The notes under the pieces were generated by a model. It made no database searches. It saw nothing but the letters and a program-made list of their open reading frames with translations, and was not told where the DNA came from. From assembly GCF_033095965.1 (NCBI RefSeq), contig NZ_AP026801.1, positions 496,001 through 560,000 on the forward strand: 64,000 bases of DNA, in the 5' to 3' direction. The position numbers and the translations under genes are program-made. This document shows positions 35,827 to 44,414 of the stretch, piece by piece (the first letter of the stretch is position 1; each line of letters starts with the position of its first letter). Source of the stretch: Xylocopilactobacillus apis (GTDB taxonomy: Bacteria; Bacillota; Bacilli; Lactobacillales; Lactobacillaceae).

Positions 35827-36558
35827 TTGGATAATATTCAGTTAAAAACTCGTTCTGAATTAAAAAGAGAAGTAAAAGATTTATATCGTGGAAAATGGGG
35901 CACAGCAGTTAAATTAAACTTAATTCCAGTTATTTTAGAAATTCTTTTACGAATATTTGTCCTTGTAATTTTTTTTGCTATGATAGCTATAATAAGTTTC
36001 ACAGGTAAGAGTTTAGATCTAAATTCGGCTCCTCAGATGTTTGTGAACGCAAGCAGTTTTATTGAAAGTTATGTCGGATTTTTAATTGGGATTGGAATCA
36101 TGTTCTCAACTTTGGATTGGCTGCGAACCAAAGAGGCCCCAAATAAAGTACTAAAAAGTGTTTTTTCTGTGTTTACTAGGCGTTATTTTCTGGGAACTTT
36201 GGTTATTCAAATTTTAACAAATATTTTTACTATCGTATGGGGATTATTGTTTATTATTCCTGGGATCGTTAAATCATATTCTTATTCTCAAGCACAGTTT
36301 ATCTTTAAGGATTTAGTTCAAGATCATTATGATAAAGATATTAGTTACTTTGAGTGTATCAGTCTCAGCAAAGAGATGATGAGAGGTAACAAGTGGCGTT
36401 TGTTTGTCCTTCAACTTAGTTTTTTAGGCTGGGATATTATTGAATTTATGACTCTAGGGATTGCCTCGTTTTGGACAAGACCTTATAAAAACGGAACATA
36501 TGCTGCCTTTTATAAAGATTTAGCTGAAAAAACAGATGTAACATTCGAAGAAGAATAA
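35827..36558 (+). CDS. DUF975 family membrane protein
   Basis: A 243-residue integral membrane protein starting at TTG after GGAGG. The N-terminal KTRSELKREVKDLYRGKWG is typical of DUF975 proteins, followed by four to five hydrophobic segments and SYSQAQFIFKDLVQDH and SLSKEMMRGNKWRLFVLQLSF near the C-terminus. Family members are widespread in Firmicutes and of unknown function. It is 84 bases after nupC and could be cotranscribed, but no clear operon link is visible. Confidence 0.85.
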   Translation: MDNIQLKTRSELKREVKDLYRGKWGTAVKLNLIPVILEILLRIFVLVIFFAMIAIISFTGKSLDLNSAPQMFVNASSFIESYVGFLIGIGIMFSTLDWLRTKEAPNKVLKSVFSVFTRRYFLGTLVIQILTNIFTIVWGLLFIIPGIVKSYSYSQAQFIFKDLVQDHYDKDISYFECISLSKEMMRGNKWRLFVLQLSFLGWDIIEFMTLGIASFWTRPYKNGTYAAFYKDLAEKTDVTFEEE

Positions 36559-36607
36559 TAATTAAAGTTATTAATAAGGTCATCACTAAGTTGTGTTGGC
36601 CTTTTTG

Positions 36608-37360
36608 TTATGTCTGGTCTTTTATTCTAATCGCATAAGCGTCGAGAAGAATTCTGCTGATTACTTCTAGTGGAAGTCTTGAATGGACCTCAAATTCAGG
36701 GAAAAAAGAACTTTTTTGTTTATATCCAACAATAGAAATTTCGGAATACTCCATTAAGCTTCCATCGGGATTAGTAGTAATTGTAATTGTCGATACATTA
36801 TTTTTAAGGGCAGTCTGAGAAGATTGAAGTAATGATTGAGTCTCACCATTTAAAGATACATAAATAATTAAATCTTGAGGTTTGATTCTCTTACTGATGG
36901 GAATAATAATATTTGGATCAGAATGAAATTCAGCAGTTTTATTTAAAAGCTGAAGTTTAATTTGCATTTCTTTTGCAGTCATCTCTGAAAATCCTTGGGC
37001 AAAGATGTAAATTTTTTTGGCTACTTTAATTTTTTGAACTGCGTCTTCAATATCACCCACATCAATCTTTTGAATTGTTTTGAGTACTTCATCTTGATTT
37101 TTTAAAACGACTTCTTTAATTTTCTGACTCATATCGCGAAAATTTGGAAAATTGTTGATATCGTTATTTTCTTGAATTACTGCTTGCCGGAAATTTGTGT
37201 AACCACTATACCCACGTTTTTTCATTGCGCGCACAATTGTAGCAGTGGAAACGTTGGCTTTTTCGCCGAGCTGAACGATTGATAAGTTAGGAATTTGGGT
37301 TCGATGTTGATCGACATAATCCCACAGATATTGTTCTGAGGTACTTAAATTATTTTTCAT
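36608..37360 (-). CDS. MurR/RpiR family regulator of fructose operon
   Basis: A 250-residue RpiR-type regulator: HTH_6 domain (LSIVQLGEKANVSTATIVRAMKKRG, about residues 24-48) and SIS domain (KKIYIFAQGFSEMTAKEMQIKL, LIIYVSLNGETQSLLQSS, TITITTNPDGSLMEYSE). It is divergent from fruK-fruA, which usually have a DeoR-type FruR. Control of that operon by an RpiR protein is inferred from position. A probable ligand is fructose 1-phosphate or another sugar phosphate. Confidence 0.87.
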   Translation of the reverse strand: MKNNLSTSEQYLWDYVDQHRTQIPNLSIVQLGEKANVSTATIVRAMKKRGYSGYTNFRQAVIQENNDINNFPNFRDMSQKIKEVVLKNQDEVLKTIQKIDVGDIEDAVQKIKVAKKIYIFAQGFSEMTAKEMQIKLQLLNKTAEFHSDPNIIIPISKRIKPQDLIIYVSLNGETQSLLQSSQTALKNNVSTITITTNPDGSLMEYSEISIVGYKQKSSFFPEFEVHSRLPLEVISRILLDAYAIRIKDQT

Positions 37361-37411
37361 TATTTTAATTGTAAAGGATTTTCACTATTTGTGAATTATT
37401 TTAAGTTGTTT

Positions 37412-37425
37412 TGTAAACCTTTTCA
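37412..37425. promoter_or_regulatory. cre-like site in the fruK/rpiR intergenic region
   Basis: TGTAAACCTTTTCA matches the CcpA consensus TGWAANCGNTNWCA at all but the central CG. It overlaps a possible -35 TTGTAA (37411-37416) whose -10 TACCAT is at 37434-37439. Confidence 0.55.
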
Positions 37426-37467
37426 AACAATCTTACCATAAAATAAAAATAAATAGGGAGGTAGAAA

Positions 37468-38397
37468 ATGATTTATACGTTGACACTAAATCCAGCGATT
37501 GACTTATTTATCGAAACAAAGCATTTAGAAAAAAATATTGTCAATCGGACTAACAGTTACGATGTTCAAGCAAATGGAAAAGGGGTTAACGTTTCGTTAG
37601 TTTTGAAAATGTTAGAAGTTAATAACTGTGCTCTTGGAATTGGCGGCGGTTTTACTCTTGATTATATTGTTGATTTTTTAAAGGAAAAAGGAATTGAAAC
37701 TGACTTTCTTCGGACGCCAGGTATTACAAGAATCAACGTTTTTACTAGAGTATTAGAACCTAACGAAGAATATAAAATTGTTAATCCTGGTCCGGCCGTT
37801 GATCAAGAAACGTTGAATCAATTAATGGATAAATTAAAAGAAATTAAAAGCGGCGACTATTTAGTGATTTCAGGAAGTTTTGCCAAGGGCATTGATCCAG
37901 CTATCTTGACCCAAATTGCAAAATTATCACAAACACAAGGTTTTAATTTAATTGTTGATACAAGTTATCAAGAAGTAACACAAATTCTAGACTTTCATCC
38001 TTTTTTATTAAAACCTGACAAAGAAGAATTGATGTCTTGGTTTAATTTGACTGAAGAGCCTGATATAGGAGGATATGATGATTTATGTCAGCAGTTAATA
38101 GATCGAGGAGCTCAAAGGATCTTGTTATCACTAGGTTCCAAAGGAGCACTTTACGTTGATAAGGATCATTCAATTTATGGAAATGCACCAAAAGGAGTAG
38201 TAGTTAACACAGCTTGTTCAGGGGATACAATGCTTGGAACTTTCATTGAAGGTTTGATAAGTGATAAATCACTAGGAACAAATTTGTCTTATAGCATTGC
38301 CGCTGGAAGTTCAACGGCATTTCAAGCTGGATTAACTGATTTTACAGATGTTATGGATTTGGAAAAACAAATTACGATTAAACACAGGAGGGGATAG
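37468..38397 (+). CDS. fruK: 1-phosphofructokinase (PfkB family)
   Basis: Phosphorylates fructose 1-phosphate to the 1,6-bisphosphate. At 309 residues it is normal for FruK. The N-terminal MIYTLTLNPAIDLFIE and QANGKGVNVSLVLKML blocks fit this subfamily, with PfkB signature 2 as NTACSGDTMLGTFIEG near residue 250 containing the catalytic Asp. GGAGG lies before the ATG. The next gene starts directly after its stop, so fruK-fruA is an operon that funnels PTS-imported fructose to glycolysis. LacC-like tagatose-6-phosphate kinase activity cannot be excluded, but the neighbour argues for FruK. Confidence 0.92.
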   Translation: MIYTLTLNPAIDLFIETKHLEKNIVNRTNSYDVQANGKGVNVSLVLKMLEVNNCALGIGGGFTLDYIVDFLKEKGIETDFLRTPGITRINVFTRVLEPNEEYKIVNPGPAVDQETLNQLMDKLKEIKSGDYLVISGSFAKGIDPAILTQIAKLSQTQGFNLIVDTSYQEVTQILDFHPFLLKPDKEELMSWFNLTEEPDIGGYDDLCQQLIDRGAQRILLSLGSKGALYVDKDHSIYGNAPKGVVVNTACSGDTMLGTFIEGLISDKSLGTNLSYSIAAGSSTAFQAGLTDFTDVMDLEKQITIKHRRG

Positions 38398-40320
38398 ATG
38401 AGTACGTATAAAATACTTGCGGTAACTGGATGTCCAACGGGGATAGCACATACTTACATGGCTCAAGAAGCTTTAGAAGAAGCTGCAAAAAAAAGAAATA
38501 TTTCTATTAAAGTAGAAACACATGGACAAACAGGGATAGAAAATGAATTTTCTCAGTCTGAAATTGATAACGCTGATGGGATAATTATTGCTGCGGATAA
38601 GGCCGTTGGTATCGATCGATTTGATGGTAAAAAATTAATAAATGTTTCGGTATCAATGGGAATGAAAGAGCCAGATAAATTGATAGATCAAATTTTAAAT
38701 GATTCCAGTGTACCAATTTATCATAGTAAAGACTCTGGTGAAAAGATGTCCACTTCTAATCAAACAAGTGGGAATGGCGTTTGGCATACAATTTATGTTG
38801 ATTTAATGAATGGTGTATCACATATGCTGCCGCTTGTTGTCGCAGGTGGTGTTTTGACAGCAGTGTCATTCTTTTGGGGAATTTATTCTGCAGTTCCAGG
38901 TAATGTTCAATACAATTCGTTTGCCTATATCTTAAAAACAATCGGCGGAATAACCATGAATCTAATGGTTCCAGTTTTATGTGCGTATATTGCGGAAGCA
39001 ATTGGTCAACAAACTGGATTAGTAGTTGGTTTTGCAACAGGAATGATTGCTTTTACAAATGGAACTGGATTTTTAGGTGGAATCTTAGGTGGTTTTCTTG
39101 CTGGATACATTGTTGTTTTACTTGAAAAAATATTTAGAAAACTCCCTAAATCATTAAACGGTTTAAAAGCAATTTTTATTTTTCCAGTATTGGGAGTATT
39201 TTCATCAGGTATTATTATGTGGTTCTTATCAACACCGATGAAAAATATTAATACCAGCATGATGTCATTCCTTAAGGGAATGCAAAACTCCAATCCAATA
39301 GTATTAGGCCTTTTGGTTGGTATCATGTGTGCAGCTGATATGGGAGGTCCAATTAATAAAGCAGCATATGTTACAGGTACAACTCTATTAGCGCAAGGTA
39401 ATTATTACTTCATGGCTGGAGTTTCTGCAGCTTGTATCGCTCCCCCATTAGCAACAGGGTTTGCAGTTTTGCTTAATAAAAAGGCTTATAGTTCTAGTGA
39501 AAGAAGTGCGGGATATGTTAACTTTTTGTTAGGATCAACGCATATTACAGAAGGAGCAATTCCGTTTGCAACAAAAAATCCTTTAATTAATATTCCTATA
39601 TTTATGGTTGGTTCAGCAGTTGCTGCGATTTTATCTTATGTTAGTAGAATCACTGTTCCAGCACCACATGGTGGATTTATTATTTTACCATTAGTAAATA
39701 AGCCATTTTTATGGGTGATCTATATTTTAATTGGAGCCTTAATATCTGGGATTTTATTAGCATTAGCAGCAAATATTGGTCAAGGAAATAAAGTTGAAGC
39801 CGCAACTAATAGATTAAATGGAGATACATCTGCAATTGATGTAAAAAGCAACAATTCTGCAAATAAACATTTGGATGAAGTTTTATCTAAAGAAAACATT
39901 AAGCTTGATGTTGAGGTTAACAATCAAAAAGAATTATTTGAATTTTTAGCAGACCAAGCAATTAAAGAAGGTCTCTCTGACAATAAAAATGCAATTATAA
40001 CCAAGTTTGAAAAAAGAGAGCAAGAAGGTTCAACTGGGATGGAACAAGGGATTGCGATTCCCCATGCAAAAGATGATTCAATAAAAAAAGCTGCAATGTT
40101 TGTGGTTCGTTTGAAGGACCCGATTGAGTGGAAAACTTTCGATCAAAAGCCAGTCAATATTATTATTGGATTTTTCATTCCAGAACATGGAAGTCAGGAA
40201 CATTTGAATTACCTCTCTCAAGTTTCTAAATTATTAATGCATGATTCATTTGTCAATGATTTGAAGAATAGTCAAACAGTTGATGAAATATATCAAATGT
40301 TTATTTCTCAAACAAATTAA
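38398..40320 (+). CDS. fruA: PTS fructose transporter EIIBCA
   Basis: A 640-residue three-domain fructose permease. The EIIB domain at the N-terminus has the phospho-Cys in AVTGCPTGIAHTYMAQEAL (residue 11). The EIIC domain (about residues 115-460) has VGIMCAADMGGPINKAAY and ITEGAIPFATKNPL. The EIIA domain is at the C-terminus with the phospho-His in GIAIPHAKDDSIKKAAM. The domain order B-C-A with EIIA last is less common than A-B-C. It starts directly after fruK and is followed by a terminator. CcpA repression is suggested by a cre-like site in the promoter. Confidence 0.94.
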   Translation: MSTYKILAVTGCPTGIAHTYMAQEALEEAAKKRNISIKVETHGQTGIENEFSQSEIDNADGIIIAADKAVGIDRFDGKKLINVSVSMGMKEPDKLIDQILNDSSVPIYHSKDSGEKMSTSNQTSGNGVWHTIYVDLMNGVSHMLPLVVAGGVLTAVSFFWGIYSAVPGNVQYNSFAYILKTIGGITMNLMVPVLCAYIAEAIGQQTGLVVGFATGMIAFTNGTGFLGGILGGFLAGYIVVLLEKIFRKLPKSLNGLKAIFIFPVLGVFSSGIIMWFLSTPMKNINTSMMSFLKGMQNSNPIVLGLLVGIMCAADMGGPINKAAYVTGTTLLAQGNYYFMAGVSAACIAPPLATGFAVLLNKKAYSSSERSAGYVNFLLGSTHITEGAIPFATKNPLINIPIFMVGSAVAAILSYVSRITVPAPHGGFIILPLVNKPFLWVIYILIGALISGILLALAANIGQGNKVEAATNRLNGDTSAIDVKSNNSANKHLDEVLSKENIKLDVEVNNQKELFEFLADQAIKEGLSDNKNAIITKFEKREQEGSTGMEQGIAIPHAKDDSIKKAAMFVVRLKDPIEWKTFDQKPVNIIIGFFIPEHGSQEHLNYLSQVSKLLMHDSFVNDLKNSQTVDEIYQMFISQTN

Positions 40321-40352
40321 TATTAAAAATTTATTTAAAAATAATTTGGAAT

Positions 40353-40392
40353 AAAAAACTAGTTAGTCTAATTACAGTCTAACTAGTTTTTT
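40353..40392. terminator. Bidirectional terminator between fruA and nucleoside hydrolase
   Basis: AAAAAACTAGTTAG (40353-40366) and CTAACTAGTTTTTT (40379-40392), 14-base arms around 12 bases; serves the convergent genes on both sides. Confidence 0.9.
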
Positions 40393-40405
40393 AAAATTAA
40401 AATTG

Positions 40406-41350
40406 TTAATTATTATACGCAGCGGATTTTCCTAATTCGTCGATTTTATCATAGAAAGCATCAGCATCAACGCTGGTGACGAAAGTAATAGGACGACCGT
40501 TTTCATCGTCTAAATAAGTTTTGCCAGCGCTAACGCCTTCTGTTATAACTGATGCTTTAATAATTTTAGAATCTACTAGTTCGGGGTAATTGCTGACCAG
40601 TGTTGTTAGAACATCCCACAAATAAGTTGTGGAGTTAATTTCATAAGAATGGTTGAGAGAATAACCTAAACCAATTAAATCAATTGCTGGATACTTACGT
40701 TGACTTGCCCAGTGGTAACGCAAATCATTAGTTAACGGTACCTGATTTGTACTGTCTAATGCGACAAGAACGATATCAAGATCTGATTTGAAAACAGCTT
40801 TAACAGCATAAGGATCCCAGTAAGCGTTCCATTCGGCGCTTCCGTCATGTTGAGGTTCTTTGACGTTTCCTTTTTCGTTGATAGCTCCTCCCATCCAATA
40901 TAGACGTTCAATATTTTCTGTAATTTTAGGATTAACTTCTAGTGCACGGGCTAAATCAGTTAAGGGCCCAGTCATTACCAAAGTTACTTTACTTGGAGAC
41001 GGCATAATTTTATCAATCATATCTAAATGAGCAGGTTTTTCAGCTAAAGGAGTTTTGATTTCTCTTTTTTCGTTTAAAATAGGAAAATTGTTAAATGTAA
41101 AAGCACTTAATCGCCATTCTTTAGGAAATGGATGGACAGCTCTAGAATTTGAACGAGCAACTGCAGATTTGCAGTCCGCTTTTTTAAAGATGTCAATCAT
41201 TTTACGTGATGCATCTGATGCTGGGTCTATATATCCATCGGCGTCAGTTACGCCAACACCTATTACATTTACCTCAGGCATTTGTAATAGTAAAAGTAGG
41301 GAAACAAAATCATCAATATTACCGTCATGGTTCAAGTAAAAATTTTTCAA
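40406..41350 (-). CDS. Nucleoside hydrolase, first tandem copy
   Basis: Cleaves nucleosides to base and ribose. A 314-residue protein with the N-terminal metal motif as HDGNIDDFVSLLLLLQ, in which Asn replaces the Asp-Pro seen in the common DxDPGxDD form. Other family blocks are VTLVMTGPLTDLARALEVNP, RLYWMGGAINEKGNV, EWNAYWDPYAVKAVF and YLWDVLTTLVSNYPELVD. It is closely similar to the next gene on the same strand, so the pair is a recent tandem duplication. GAGGGT precedes the ATG. The substrate (purine or pyrimidine) is not evident. Confidence 0.9.
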   Translation of the reverse strand: MKNFYLNHDGNIDDFVSLLLLLQMPEVNVIGVGVTDADGYIDPASDASRKMIDIFKKADCKSAVARSNSRAVHPFPKEWRLSAFTFNNFPILNEKREIKTPLAEKPAHLDMIDKIMPSPSKVTLVMTGPLTDLARALEVNPKITENIERLYWMGGAINEKGNVKEPQHDGSAEWNAYWDPYAVKAVFKSDLDIVLVALDSTNQVPLTNDLRYHWASQRKYPAIDLIGLGYSLNHSYEINSTTYLWDVLTTLVSNYPELVDSKIIKASVITEGVSAGKTYLDDENGRPITFVTSVDADAFYDKIDELGKSAAYNN

Positions 41351-41556
41351 AATAGACCCTCCGTCATTTTTTTAGATTATATTAAAGTTTAATTATAATA
41401 GTACACCTGATATACTTCACAAAACAGGGAGATGTAATGAATTCAAATGATATTATCTATGAAAATTTTAATTGCCCTCATTTTAAGGCGCATCTACTCT
41501 GATTGATTTAACCATTCTCCTATGTAATACTTTCTTTTGATCTTTTAGTTTTACTG
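41351..41556. pseudogene. Relic of the duplicated divergent promoter and gene start
   Basis: The region upstream of the first hydrolase copies the one upstream of the second (42558-42680): both have GATATACTTC, CAAAACAGGG and ATGAATTCAAA in the same order and orientation. In the second region this leads into the MFS transporter, MNSNIIRLL. Here the frame from ATG 41437 reads MNSNDIIYENF and stops at 41502 after 21 residues. It is the truncated start of a second transporter copy, left when the duplication was resolved. Confidence 0.6.
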
Positions 41557-41603
41557 AAAATCCCCTTGAAATGAGTGATTTCTCACTTTTTCAAGGGGAT
41601 TTT
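41557..41603. terminator. Strong hairpin downstream of the second nucleoside hydrolase
   Basis: AAAATCCCCTTGAAA (41557-41571) pairs with TTTTCAAGGGGATTTT (41588-41603) and has an inner GAGTGA/TCTCAC helix. It lies ten bases past the stop of the second hydrolase and can terminate on either strand. Confidence 0.85.
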
Positions 41604-41612
41604 GCGAACCAT

Positions 41613-42557
41613 TTAATTGTTATACGCAGCAGATTTGGCTAATTCGTCGATTTTATCGTAAAAAGCCTCAGCGTTAACGCTGGTAACAAAAGTGACAGGA
41701 CGACCATTTTTTTCGTCCAAGTAAGTTCTGCCAGAACCAGCTCCATCCGTTATTACTGAAGTTTTTAAAATTTTAGAATCAACAAGGTCAGGGTAATTAC
41801 TAACTAATGTTGTTAGAACATCCCATAAATAATATGTAGAATCTGCTTCAAAAGAATGGACCAGAGAATATCCATATCCAATTAAATCAATTGCAGGATA
41901 TTTACGCTGACTTGCCCAACGGAAACGTAAATCTTCAGTTAGTGGAACCTGATTGGTACTGTCTAATGCGACAAGAACAATATCAAGATCCGATTCCCAG
42001 ACGGTTTTAACAGCATAAGGATCCCAGTAAGCATTCCATTCAGCAGTTCCATCGTGTTCTGGTTCTCTTACGTTTCCTTTTTCGTTTAATGCTCCTCCCA
42101 TCCAATATAAACGTTCAATATTTTCCGTAATTTTAGGATTCACTTCTATAGCCCGTGCTAAGTCAGTCAGAGGCCCAGTCATTACTAAATTCACTTTAGT
42201 TTCCGACTGCATAATTTTATCAATCATATCTAAATGAGCAGGCTTTTCAGCTAAAGGAGTCTTGATCTCTCTTTTTTCGTTTAAAATAGGAAAATCATTA
42301 AATGAAAAAGCACTCAATCGCCATTCTTTGGGAAATTGATGGACAGCCCTAGAATTTGAACGGGCAACCGTTGCTTTGCAATCACTTTTTTTAAAAACGT
42401 CAATCATTTTCCGTGAAGCATCAGCTGCCGGAGCAACATATCCATCGGCGTCAGTTACGCCAACACCTATTACATTTACCTCAGGCATTTGTAATAGTAA
42501 GAGTAGAGAAACAAAATCATCAATGTTACCGTCATGATTCAAGTAAAAATTTTTCAA
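41613..42557 (-). CDS. Nucleoside hydrolase, second tandem copy
   Basis: A 314-residue paralogue of the gene on its downstream side, the same length and mostly identical in sequence. The first 33 residues (MKNFYLNHDGNIDDFV and onward) are unchanged. Differences cluster in the middle and C-terminal thirds (for example HPFPKEW versus HQFPKEW, KADCKSAV versus KSDCKATV). It has its own GAGGATC ribosome binding site and promoter region, divergent from the MFS transporter. The pair may differ in substrate range or only in dosage. Confidence 0.9.
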   Translation of the reverse strand: MKNFYLNHDGNIDDFVSLLLLLQMPEVNVIGVGVTDADGYVAPAADASRKMIDVFKKSDCKATVARSNSRAVHQFPKEWRLSAFSFNDFPILNEKREIKTPLAEKPAHLDMIDKIMQSETKVNLVMTGPLTDLARAIEVNPKITENIERLYWMGGALNEKGNVREPEHDGTAEWNAYWDPYAVKTVWESDLDIVLVALDSTNQVPLTEDLRFRWASQRKYPAIDLIGYGYSLVHSFEADSTYYLWDVLTTLVSNYPDLVDSKILKTSVITDGAGSGRTYLDEKNGRPVTFVTSVNAEAFYDKIDELAKSAAYNN

Positions 42558-42663
42558 AATAGATCCTCCATTTATTTTTATAGATTATATCAAATGTTAT
42601 TTAAATAATTAAACTTTAATTATTTAAATAGTATTGATATACTTCTCAAAACAGGGGGACTCA

Positions 42664-43857
42664 ATGAATTCAAACATTATAAGATTATTAACAGGGAGAG
42701 TTTTAACTAATATCTCTGATAGTCTCGTCTATGTGGCGGTTCTCTGGTATTTTAATGAAACTTTTAAATCACCTGTTTTGGCAACTCTGGTATTTGTAGT
42801 TACTACCAGCATTGATTTAATGTCGTTTATAATTGGACCGCTTTTAGATCGGACTTCAAGTAAATTTTTATTAGAGCTAAGTACCTTCATTCAAGTGATC
42901 GCAACACTTCTTTTAGCGATTTTCTTTGTCTCAGGAAGTAATTTTGGATTGAAGATCATAGTTCCTTTATTTTTATTAATGATAGTGACAATAGCTTCCA
43001 CAATTATTTATCCCCTTGAATCAAAGATGCTTCCACAGTTAACTTCTAAAAACGAATTAATTAAAGTTAATAGTGTTTTTCAGATTACTTATAAAACTCT
43101 AGATATTTTTCTTGATGCCATAGCAACAATTATCATTACGTATTTAAATTTGAGTTTTACCTTTGTTTTATCAGGACTTGTTTTTGCTGCTGCATTTTTT
43201 TGTTATCGGTTAATCAAAATAAAAAAAGTCAGCAGGAATGCATCAGAAAATGTTGATAATACCTCTTATTTGGCTGAGTTAAAAATTGGTTGGGATGAAT
43301 TAAAGTCTCATCCAGATCTGTTGGAATTGTTGTTACCTTTAGTAGTAATTAATTTCTTTTACGGAATGTCGAGTGCAACTTTACCGAGATTTGCCAGTCA
43401 TTATTTGTCAAACTCCGCTTTAAGTTATGGCCTTTTGTTGACCTTCGATTCAGTAGGTGCGGTTGTTGGAGCTTTCGGGATGCAATTTTTTAAGAAAGAT
43501 AACGTTAGTCAATATAATTTTATCTTTATAACATTGATTGGGGCAGGCATCGGTCAATTAATATTTGCTGGAGCTATTTCGGTAGTTCCTTTAATTTCAA
43601 TGATTGGATTGTTTTTAAATAGTGCTTTTACTAGTATGCTGAATATTTCTTTTATGTCCTTGGTTCAAATTATCATTCCCAACAAGACTCTTGGAAGAGT
43701 AACTACAATTAATGAGAGTCTGCTTTCTTTAATGATTCCTATCGGAAGCTTTGTTGGAGGTCTATTAATTACATGTTTGCCAGTAGTCGTTCCTCAGTAT
43801 CTGCATGCAATTGCATTTATTGTTATAAGTTTTGTTTATCTTTTTTTAAAAAAGTGA
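42664..43857 (+). CDS. MFS transporter
   Basis: About 397 residues from ATG 42664, behind CAGGGGG; an in-frame ATG 30 bases earlier lacks a site. Twelve hydrophobic segments are discernible, with a central polar loop (LIKIKKVSRNASENVDNTS). GRVLTNISDSLVYVAVLWYF and the loop LLDRTSSKFLLELSTF look like the MFS loop 2-3 motif of the DHA3-type drug exporters. It is divergent from a nucleoside hydrolase gene and shares the duplicated control region, which hints at a role linked to nucleosides or analogues. The substrate is unknown. Confidence 0.85.
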   Translation: MNSNIIRLLTGRVLTNISDSLVYVAVLWYFNETFKSPVLATLVFVVTTSIDLMSFIIGPLLDRTSSKFLLELSTFIQVIATLLLAIFFVSGSNFGLKIIVPLFLLMIVTIASTIIYPLESKMLPQLTSKNELIKVNSVFQITYKTLDIFLDAIATIIITYLNLSFTFVLSGLVFAAAFFCYRLIKIKKVSRNASENVDNTSYLAELKIGWDELKSHPDLLELLLPLVVINFFYGMSSATLPRFASHYLSNSALSYGLLLTFDSVGAVVGAFGMQFFKKDNVSQYNFIFITLIGAGIGQLIFAGAISVVPLISMIGLFLNSAFTSMLNISFMSLVQIIIPNKTLGRVTTINESLLSLMIPIGSFVGGLLITCLPVVVPQYLHAIAFIVISFVYLFLKK

Positions 43858-43865
43858 GGTGGAGT

Positions 43866-44366
43866 TTGGCTAATGATTTTCAAGAATTTTTGACAATTGC
43901 AAAAGAATTAAATGGAATTAAGATCACTCCCTTATTAATTGGATCTTTGGGATTAGAATTTTTAACTGATAAAGATTGGCAGTCAAAAGATATTGATATT
44001 CATGTTCCAGGCGATGCAAGAGGTTGGTCAGTTCCAGTTGAAAAACAGATTTACAACTGGAAATCAATCCAGTTAGTCATGAAAAAACTTGACTATAAGT
44101 TGATAAATACTCATGAACACAAATTTTCAAAAAAGAATCTGTTAGTAGAATATGGAGTACTTGATACTTTGACGAATTTCGCTGAGGTACGATTGGTAGA
44201 TTTACAAAATCAGACCGTTCAGGGAGTTAACTTTTTAATTCCTACTTTATCTGACTATCTTAAGATTTATCTAGCTTCTTCAAAAGACAGTTATCGGGCC
44301 GATCACAATAATCACAAAGATTTTGCTAAAATTGCTTATTTGAATAAAGCTTGCAAACCCCAATAA
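43866..44366 (+). CDS. Nucleotidyltransferase-fold protein
   Basis: About 166 residues starting at TTG 43866, just behind GAGGTGG at the end of the MFS gene. The core LLIGSLGLEFLTDKDWQSKD, then DIDIHVPGDARGW, has the GS...DxD pattern of the nucleotidyltransferase fold. The C-terminal SKDSYRADHNNHKDFAKI is also seen in related lactobacillar hypothetical proteins. It starts nine bases after the transporter and is probably cotranscribed with it. A substrate or reaction cannot be named. An alternative upstream start would overlap the transporter frame and is unlikely. Confidence 0.65.
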   Translation: MANDFQEFLTIAKELNGIKITPLLIGSLGLEFLTDKDWQSKDIDIHVPGDARGWSVPVEKQIYNWKSIQLVMKKLDYKLINTHEHKFSKKNLLVEYGVLDTLTNFAEVRLVDLQNQTVQGVNFLIPTLSDYLKIYLASSKDSYRADHNNHKDFAKIAYLNKACKPQ

Positions 44367-44414
44367 ATCACATTAATATTGGCATAATAATTTTAATTGA
44401 AGGAGGCGATAAAA

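Noticed and set aside
43773-43865. Longer start for the nucleotidyltransferase-fold protein
   Set aside because: The extension is an alternative frame of the MFS C-terminus; TTG 43866 follows GAGGTGG.
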